47,344 nt of DNA from an uncultured Lentisphaeria bacterium (GTDB lineage: Bacteria > Verrucomicrobiota > Lentisphaeria > Victivallales > Victivallaceae): the NCBI GenBank assembly GCA_937888615.1, contig CALABZ010000078.1, positions 1 through 47,344 of the forward strand. Reading direction: 5' to 3'. Shown here in pieces: positions 42,146-47,344 of the stretch. The notes under the pieces were generated by a model. That model had not been told where the DNA came from. It did no database searches and was given only the letters and a program-made list of their open reading frames with translations. Numbering within the stretch: position 1 is the first letter of the stretch; every line of letters begins with the position of its first letter. Made by a program: the position numbers and the translations under genes.

Positions 42146-43219
42146 ATGCAAAGTACGATGAACAGTGATCCGTTGAAACACGAGATGGTTTACAACCGGC
42201 TGGTTTCCACAATCACCGAAGACAACTATCAGGTCGGCGACCAGTTGCCGTCGGAACGGGCCCTGGCGGAAAAACTAAGCGTCAACATGGCGACCGTACG
42301 CCGCGCATTCAAAGAATTGATCGTCAGCGGTATCGTCGAAAAACGCATCGGGTCCGGCACCTACCTGGTACAACCGATCAATGCCGACTGGTACGAAAAA
42401 CCGATCAATGTGGTGGTGGCGGCTTACGACGGCGGGCCGGTCCAGCGCGAAGTCCGGATGTGGGGCCCACTGTGGATTAACAAACATGGACGCAAATGCC
42501 GGATGGTTTTCGCCAATAAAGAAGAACTGGTGGATTTGGTCCGCAGTTATATCCGCTACCGGCAACCGACCATCCTGCTGGCCATCAACACCGAGGAGGT
42601 CCGGGCCGAAATTGCCAAAGCGCCGGAGCTGTTCGTGATCCTGGCCGTCCGGCTGGACCAGGCCGGAATTCCGTCGGTCCTCTGCGACGACAACCACGGC
42701 ATCCGCACGCTGATGGAGTATCTGAAGCACCGCGGCCATAAGCGAATCGCCCTGTTCCACAGCCACAACGGGCTTCCGCTGGAGGAAGTACAGGGGGCGG
42801 TCTGGAAAACCTGTATGGGGGCGAATTATTCGCCGGAGCTGAATATCTGCGCCAATATCTGTGCGGAAAAAGAACCGATGGACAGCGCGTATGAAGCCAT
42901 GCTGGCGACCGCGGCGACTGTGGATTTCTCGGCGCTGCTGTGCCTGAATGACGAAGTCATGCTCGGCGGCATGGCGGCATTGCGCAAGCTGGGACGGGAT
43001 ATTCCGAAAGATGTATCGGTAGTCTCGGTGGGAAATACCCATTTAAGCCGTTACGCCCATCCCCCGGTCACCTGTTACGATCCGAATCTGGAGGCACACC
43101 TGAGTCAGGCGATCATGCTGCTGGACTATAATTACGACAATCCGGACAATCTGGACAAACTTCGCCTGGTGAATCCGGTTCTAATTGAACGCGACAGTGT
43201 AACCAAACAGCCTAAATAA
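42146..43219 (+). CDS. GntR/LacI-hybrid transcriptional regulator (cassette D)
   Basis: The 357-residue regulator has a GntR winged helix (residues ~14-78: YNRLVSTITEDNYQVGDQLPSERALAEKLSV, TVRRAFKELIVSGIVEKRIGSGTYLV). A LacI-type sensor domain follows (INVVVAAYDGG onward, with KHRGHKRIALFHS and DVSVVSVGNTHLSRYAHPPVT). Its own promoter is a consensus match with a palindrome at the start site, so autorepression is likely. The pseudopilin gene follows after 16 bases and the hydrolase gene after that. Confidence 0.92.
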   Translation: MQSTMNSDPLKHEMVYNRLVSTITEDNYQVGDQLPSERALAEKLSVNMATVRRAFKELIVSGIVEKRIGSGTYLVQPINADWYEKPINVVVAAYDGGPVQREVRMWGPLWINKHGRKCRMVFANKEELVDLVRSYIRYRQPTILLAINTEEVRAEIAKAPELFVILAVRLDQAGIPSVLCDDNHGIRTLMEYLKHRGHKRIALFHSHNGLPLEEVQGAVWKTCMGANYSPELNICANICAEKEPMDSAYEAMLATAATVDFSALLCLNDEVMLGGMAALRKLGRDIPKDVSVVSVGNTHLSRYAHPPVTCYDPNLEAHLSQAIMLLDYNYDNPDNLDKLRLVNPVLIERDSVTKQPK

Positions 43220-43235
43220 TATTAAGGAGGCAACG

Positions 43236-43901
43236 ATGAAACGAGGATTGAAGAGATTTACACTTATAGAACTTCTGGTAGTGATAGCAATTATAGCGCT
43301 ACTTGCGGCGATGCTCCTGCCCGCCCTGAACAGCGCACGAAAAAAGGCGCGGCTGACCGCATGCCTGAGCAACCAGAAACAGATCGGAGCCGGCCTCGAA
43401 ATGTATCTGCCCGATTACGATGACACTTATCCGATCATTCTCGACACCAGCGACGGAAACTTCAATACCAACTCATGGAACAATAAGATATTTCCGTATG
43501 TGACCGGAAAAGAATGGGACAACGACGCCGGTACGGGCAATGTTAAAAAAGGGGTTTTCAAGTGCCCCGAAAATACGTTCCCTCAAAAATTCTCCTTCGA
43601 CTGGATCAGTTATTCGGGGAATTATCAGTTCGGCAAAGCTAAACGCGCAAAGGTACCCTTCCACTCCCGCAAAATCATTGCGGCCGACGGCAACGGACCG
43701 TATTTCGGCTGGACGGGCTGGGTGTATAACCCCTTTACCATAACCACGGACGGCGGATTCAATATGCGCCACGGGAATGGGGCCGTTTTATTATTCGTCG
43801 ACGGACACGCGGCATTCAGATCCCCATATTCTTTTATGGAAAATGGCTATCCTTACAGTTTCGCCTGCCGCCCCTACACCAAAACCACCGGAGTGGAGTA
43901 A
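43236..43901 (+). CDS. Orphan pseudopilin (cassette D)
   Basis: The 221-residue protein starts MKRGLKRFTLIELLVVIAIIALLAAMLLPALNSARKKARLTACLSNQKQIG, with Arg before the cleavage site. The C-terminal MRHGNGAVLLFVDGHAAF is an intact H-X9-DGH motif. AAGGAGG lies 6 bases before the ATG. It stands between the regulator and the secreted hydrolase, which begins 9 bases after its stop. The CPENTF segment around residue 110 provides one of few Cys residues. Confidence 0.93.
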   Translation: MKRGLKRFTLIELLVVIAIIALLAAMLLPALNSARKKARLTACLSNQKQIGAGLEMYLPDYDDTYPIILDTSDGNFNTNSWNNKIFPYVTGKEWDNDAGTGNVKKGVFKCPENTFPQKFSFDWISYSGNYQFGKAKRAKVPFHSRKIIAADGNGPYFGWTGWVYNPFTITTDGGFNMRHGNGAVLLFVDGHAAFRSPYSFMENGYPYSFACRPYTKTTGVE

Positions 43902-43910
43902 TATTTCGTC

Positions 43911-46193
43911 ATGAAAAAAGCAAGTTTCTTTGTATTATGCCTGTTGGGGTTTGTAGTTTGCACGGCCGAAGTGGTGGTGGAACGGACGCCGGATACCCTG
44001 GTCCTGAAAAATGAACTGACAAAACTGGAACTGAACGCCAATGATTTCTCTCTGAAACAATTGACCGATTTGAGAAACGGCAGGCAATTTGTCACCGAAC
44101 CGGGCGGGGTGCTGTTCTCCCTGACCGGATTTGTAAAAAACCAGAAACCGCCAGCCTGGTATGTCACGCCCGGCGGCATCGGAGTTCCCGCCGCAAAATT
44201 CACGGGACATGAAGCCCGGAAGCTCAAAAACGGATGGCTGCTGCGGTTCAGGCAGGCCCCGTTGGGCAACGGCACGGTCAACGTGGATATCACCGTGACG
44301 CTGGCGGAGAACTCTTCGCTGTTCCGATGGGAAATCAGCATCGCCAACTCTTCCAATATACCGCTGCAACAGGCCATATTTCCGCATTTCTCCGGGCTGG
44401 GCTCGACCCGTCCGGGTTCGGAAAATACCGATTACCTCGCCGCCCCGGTCTACTCCGGGATGATGTGCAAAAATCCGCGTTCGAAGAACACCATCGGCCC
44501 CGGTCTTTCGGAATACCCGGCCAGCGGCATGACCATCCAGCTCCTGACCTATTGCGATGGGCAGGACGAAGCGCTTTATTTTGCGTCCCACGACGCAGAA
44601 AATTACCGGAAAACATTTCTCGCCCACCCGTCCGGCAGCAAAAAATCATTCAGCGAAGGCATCATTCACTATGCCGACCGTCCCTATAATCCGGGCGTCT
44701 GGAAGCTCCCGTACCCGATCTATTGGGGCCCGGTACAGGGCGATTGGTACGACACGGCGAAAATCTATCGGAGCTGGGCCATCCGCCAGCCGCGCTGGGA
44801 AAAATCCCTGGCCGAACGAAAAGACATCCCGAAATGGTTCCGTGAATTACCGGTCTGGTTCCAGGGCAACCAGTGGGGTGGGGACGCCGATGCCATGCTC
44901 GGTTTCGCCGACAAGATCGTCAAAGTCCGCGAAGCGCTCGGCCACGAGATCGGATTTCACTGGTATATCTGGCAAAAATACATCGCACACGACTACAACT
45001 ATCCGGATTACTTCCCGGCGCGTCCGGGTTTTGCCGAAGCGGTGAAGAAAGTTCAAGCCGCCGGAGTCCGGGTCATGCCGTACCTGAACATCCACCTGTG
45101 CGAAACGCAACTCCCCATCTGGAAGGAAAAACACCTGGAAAAAGCCGCCAAGCGAAACAGCACCGGCGAACTGTACCGTTCCTACGGCGTCTGCGGTTCA
45201 TTTGGTAAGGTCGTGGACTCCAGCGCTCCGGTGGATGTGTTCCGGGGCGATCAGAAAGGGCGCGACATGGTGCCGATGTGCCCCGGCGAAAAAGTCTGGC
45301 AGGATATTATGGTCGACGCCGCCGGACGGCTGGTCAATCAGTATGGCGTGGACCTGATTTATTACGACGAAACCTATGTGTTCGCCGGTATCTGCTATGC
45401 CCGCAACCACCGTCATCAGTGGCTCGGCGGGACGGATCACGCGGAGGGAATCGCCGAAATCCACCGCCGTACCCACAAACTGCGCCCGGACGGGGTCATC
45501 ACCACCGGCGAAAACCTGGGCGAATCCTATATCGACGTCTGCTCGGCGCTGATCAACGCCCATTCGGATATGCGCGTCGATTCGTTGCCGATCTTCCAGA
45601 CGGTGTTCGCCGACCGCACCACGGAAATCGGGATTTTCGTGAATCAGACGGAATTGGCATCGCCTGATGTTTTCGCCTCCAAACTGGCATTTATGCTGAT
45701 TCGCGGCCGCCAGCTCGGATGGTTTCCCAGCGATCAGAAAGCCCTGGATATCGTCAATCCCAAATATGCCAAACAGCTCGAAATGCTGAAAAAATACTGC
45801 GATCTGCGCCTTGCCGCGTTGCCTTATCTGTACGAAGGCGAAATGCTGCGCGCCCCCGACACCTCCGCGTTGCCGCAAGTCACCCGCCGCTGGGAAATCT
45901 GGCCGTCATTCACGGAGAAGATCGACTATAAATTCCCCGTTGTCTGCGCCGGCATGTTCCGCGCTCCCGACCAATCCCTCGGAATGGCGCTGGGCAATGT
46001 CACCGACCAGTCACAGACCGTGGAAATCCCGTGGAACGCCAAAGACTGGGGCATTGCCCCCGGTACACAGGTCCAAATTTCAACCTTCGAGAATGGCAAA
46101 TGGGGGAAACCGCTCCTCACCGCCCTGCCGGAACGGCTGAAAATATCGGTCCCCCCATACAGCCCGGCGCTGGTGAAAATCAGCACGCCGTAG
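43911..46193 (+). CDS. Secreted DUF6259-like glycoside hydrolase-type protein (cassette D)
   Basis: The 760-residue protein has a Sec signal peptide (MKKASFFVLCLLGFVVCTA|E). An N-terminal beta-sandwich (~20-270, LVLKNELTKLELNANDFSL) is like those before GH31/GH36-type barrels. A TIM-barrel follows (~310-640, with GPVQGDWYDTAKIYRSWAIRQ, YDET and TGENLGESYIDV), and the C-terminus is beta-rich. I recognise it as DUF6259-like. Such proteins are frequent in Lentisphaerota and Planctomycetota, and biochemical assignments are scarce. Asp/Glu in LIYYDETYVF and TTGENLGE are candidate catalytic residues. It is convergent with the next gene (3-base gap). Confidence 0.8.
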   Translation: MKKASFFVLCLLGFVVCTAEVVVERTPDTLVLKNELTKLELNANDFSLKQLTDLRNGRQFVTEPGGVLFSLTGFVKNQKPPAWYVTPGGIGVPAAKFTGHEARKLKNGWLLRFRQAPLGNGTVNVDITVTLAENSSLFRWEISIANSSNIPLQQAIFPHFSGLGSTRPGSENTDYLAAPVYSGMMCKNPRSKNTIGPGLSEYPASGMTIQLLTYCDGQDEALYFASHDAENYRKTFLAHPSGSKKSFSEGIIHYADRPYNPGVWKLPYPIYWGPVQGDWYDTAKIYRSWAIRQPRWEKSLAERKDIPKWFRELPVWFQGNQWGGDADAMLGFADKIVKVREALGHEIGFHWYIWQKYIAHDYNYPDYFPARPGFAEAVKKVQAAGVRVMPYLNIHLCETQLPIWKEKHLEKAAKRNSTGELYRSYGVCGSFGKVVDSSAPVDVFRGDQKGRDMVPMCPGEKVWQDIMVDAAGRLVNQYGVDLIYYDETYVFAGICYARNHRHQWLGGTDHAEGIAEIHRRTHKLRPDGVITTGENLGESYIDVCSALINAHSDMRVDSLPIFQTVFADRTTEIGIFVNQTELASPDVFASKLAFMLIRGRQLGWFPSDQKALDIVNPKYAKQLEMLKKYCDLRLAALPYLYEGEMLRAPDTSALPQVTRRWEIWPSFTEKIDYKFPVVCAGMFRAPDQSLGMALGNVTDQSQTVEIPWNAKDWGIAPGTQVQISTFENGKWGKPLLTALPERLKISVPPYSPALVKISTP

Positions 46194-46196
46194 CGG

Positions 46197-47344
46197 TCAA
46201 ATAGCGTCCTCGGTTCCGGCGTCGACCCGCGACAACGAAATATTATCCAGATAAATCGGGCCGCCGTCGCCGGGACCGGCGATCACATAGACCGTAAGCG
46301 TTTTCACCCCGGCCGGAATCGTGAAATCACGGGTGCAAGTCGTCCAGCGGTCATCTTGATGCCGTTCGACCAGATTCAGAAACGTTTGATTATCGCCGAC
46401 GATCCGGAAACGGATGTACTCCGCTTTGCCGGGCAGGCAGTATTCGGCGCTCAGGCGGCAGGTGCCGGGAGCGGCCTTCAAACCGTGCAGACTGGCTCCC
46501 ATCGCGTATTTGGCCCCGGCGGTGAACGCCATACAGAAGCCGTCGCCGTCCGGGCGCGGCGCGATCTCTTTGAAAGCCTCACGCTTTTTCCAGCCGTTGA
46601 GTTTGCCGTTGTCGAAATTATGACTGAACACCTGATTCGGGTCTTTCGGTTGCGGCCTCGGCTTGCCGAGAATGTCGGCGCAATACCAGTCGATCGATTC
46701 CCAGCCCGCTTTTTCTGCGCGCGGCGAGGCGAAAAGCCCCGGCCAGTTCCAACCGATCAGGTCGCGGTTCTTTTCGCGGAACGCCACGAGTTCGCGGGCG
46801 GCTTCCTCCGCATGGTTCGGCTTCTTCTGCTGTTTCAAATTCACCTGATTCATGAACGCCCAGGAAAGGTACGAATGGCGGTCGACCACGATCAATTCAT
46901 CCAGCAGACGGCGTGCCTGCGGGGTCAATTCCTTTTTCGCGGCGCCCTGCAGCATGGCGGCACCCTGCTGAAAATCCTCCTCCGGAATGAAGAATGCGAT
47001 ATTGCGGTTTAGCAATGCACCGAGCTGTCCGGCATCATTGAGCCGCCGGTTTTCCTTTTGCATGACCTCGACGGCCCGGGCGAGCACCCGTTCGCCGGTC
47101 TTGCGCCAATGGCGGTAATAATTGAGAACTTCCGGCGCGGCGGCGCCGTAGGCGGAACAATATTCGTTCTCCAGTTCGTCGAAAGATCTGGCGGGATCGT
47201 GCATCATGCGGGCGGCGATATAGTATTCGAGGTCGATGTTGCGGACGCCGCAGCTCCCATCATAGTCGGTGCCGAAGATTTTGAAACGGTTGGCCGCCTG
47301 AAATTTATCGTAGATGCGTTTCTCCAGTCCGCGATTATAAGGAG
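46197..47344 (-). CDS. C-terminal part of a DUF4838-like secreted protein (5' end outside window)
   Basis: The frame is open to the window edge; the first Met at 47207 is internal, because 45 further sense codons precede it without a stop (DLEYYIAARMMHDPARS). The visible 382 residues match the C-terminal half of DUF4838 proteins, which are relatives of GH20-type enzymes (FDELENEYCSAYGAAAPEVLNYYRHW). They end in a ~140-residue beta-sandwich that is probably a carbohydrate-binding module (from VFSHNFDNGKLNGW, ending GGPIYLDNISLSR). It is convergent with the cassette D hydrolase. Confidence 0.8.
   Translation of the reverse strand, partial: PYNRGLEKRIYDKFQAANRFKIFGTDYDGSCGVRNIDLEYYIAARMMHDPARSFDELENEYCSAYGAAAPEVLNYYRHWRKTGERVLARAVEVMQKENRRLNDAGQLGALLNRNIAFFIPEEDFQQGAAMLQGAAKKELTPQARRLLDELIVVDRHSYLSWAFMNQVNLKQQKKPNHAEEAARELVAFREKNRDLIGWNWPGLFASPRAEKAGWESIDWYCADILGKPRPQPKDPNQVFSHNFDNGKLNGWKKREAFKEIAPRPDGDGFCMAFTAGAKYAMGASLHGLKAAPGTCRLSAEYCLPGKAEYIRFRIVGDNQTFLNLVERHQDDRWTTCTRDFTIPAGVKTLTVYVIAGPGDGGPIYLDNISLSRVDAGTEDAI

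Noticed and set aside
1..47344. CRISPR array, rRNA or tRNA genes
   Set aside because: No regularly spaced repeats and no cloverleaf or rRNA core sequences were seen in the intergenic regions read.

Overview
The window looks like a chromosomal segment of a Lentisphaerota (Victivallis-like, PVC superphylum) bacterium. The grounds are: a 50-residue small basic protein of the type conserved in Chlamydiae/Verrucomicrobia/Lentisphaerae (143-295, minus); several orphan prepilin-like proteins with the near-invariant FTLIELLVVIAIIAIL N-terminus and a C-terminal H-X9-DG-type motif; a bacterial B-family DNA polymerase; and many secreted carbohydrate-active proteins of families frequent in this phylum (DUF6259-like, DUF4838-like, GH114-like, right-handed beta-helix). 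These family names come from recognising the sequences by eye; no search was run.

Layout. 1-4.5 kb: end of an unknown gene, small basic protein, lone pseudopilin, ClC channel with CBS domains, secreted SH3 protein. 4.5-7.8 kb (minus): LptF/G permease, AMMECR1 protein, FAD oxidoreductase. 8-11.2 kb: LacI regulator, a 47-residue mini-pilin, a frameshifted hydrolase-like gene (cassette A). 11.2-13.9 kb: valS. 14.1-18.2 kb (minus): LacI regulator, pseudopilin, secreted beta-helix protein (cassette B). 18.4-20.7 kb: Memo-family protein, SDR, small secreted protein with a frameshift. 20.7-24.7 kb (minus): Ile/Leu-rich leader ORF, terminator/antiterminator, citramalate/isopropylmalate synthase, family-B DNA polymerase. 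24.8-30.1 kb (minus): pseudopilin, secreted hydrolase, GntR/LacI-hybrid regulator, GH114-like protein (cassette C), with a divergent Na+/solute symporter at 30.3-32.0 kb. 32.1-36.9 kb (minus): MarR-controlled RND efflux pump without an outer-membrane channel. 37.2-38.9 kb (minus): NagB-like isomerase and PIG-L deacetylase. 39.1-41.9 kb (minus): Xer recombinase, pseudouridine synthase and BaiN-type flavoprotein in overlapping frames. 42.1-46.2 kb: GntR/LacI-hybrid regulator, pseudopilin, secreted DUF6259-like hydrolase (cassette D). 46.2 kb to the edge: C-terminal part of a DUF4838-like protein.

Two things stand out. First, four separate loci each combine one sugar-type regulator, one orphan pseudopilin and one (putatively secreted) hydrolase. 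The order regulator-pilin-hydrolase recurs in A, B and D, and C uses the same parts. The only cassette whose hydrolase lacks a visible signal peptide (A) is also the one whose pilin is cut to 47 residues. This suggests that each pseudopilin serves its partner enzyme, for instance in type II-like export or surface display. It would be a Lentisphaerota alternative to a polysaccharide utilisation locus. Second, the citramalate/isopropylmalate synthase gene is preceded by what looks like a complete transcription attenuator: promoter, 40-codon Ile/Leu-rich leader, antiterminator and intrinsic terminator.

Several regulators have convincing operator-like repeats around their own promoters: LacI A has two copies 45 bp apart, LacI B has a perfect 21-bp sequence in inverted orientation 70 bp apart, and GntR D has a palindrome at the likely transcription start. 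Two genes carry apparent single-base insertions and should be checked against reads.
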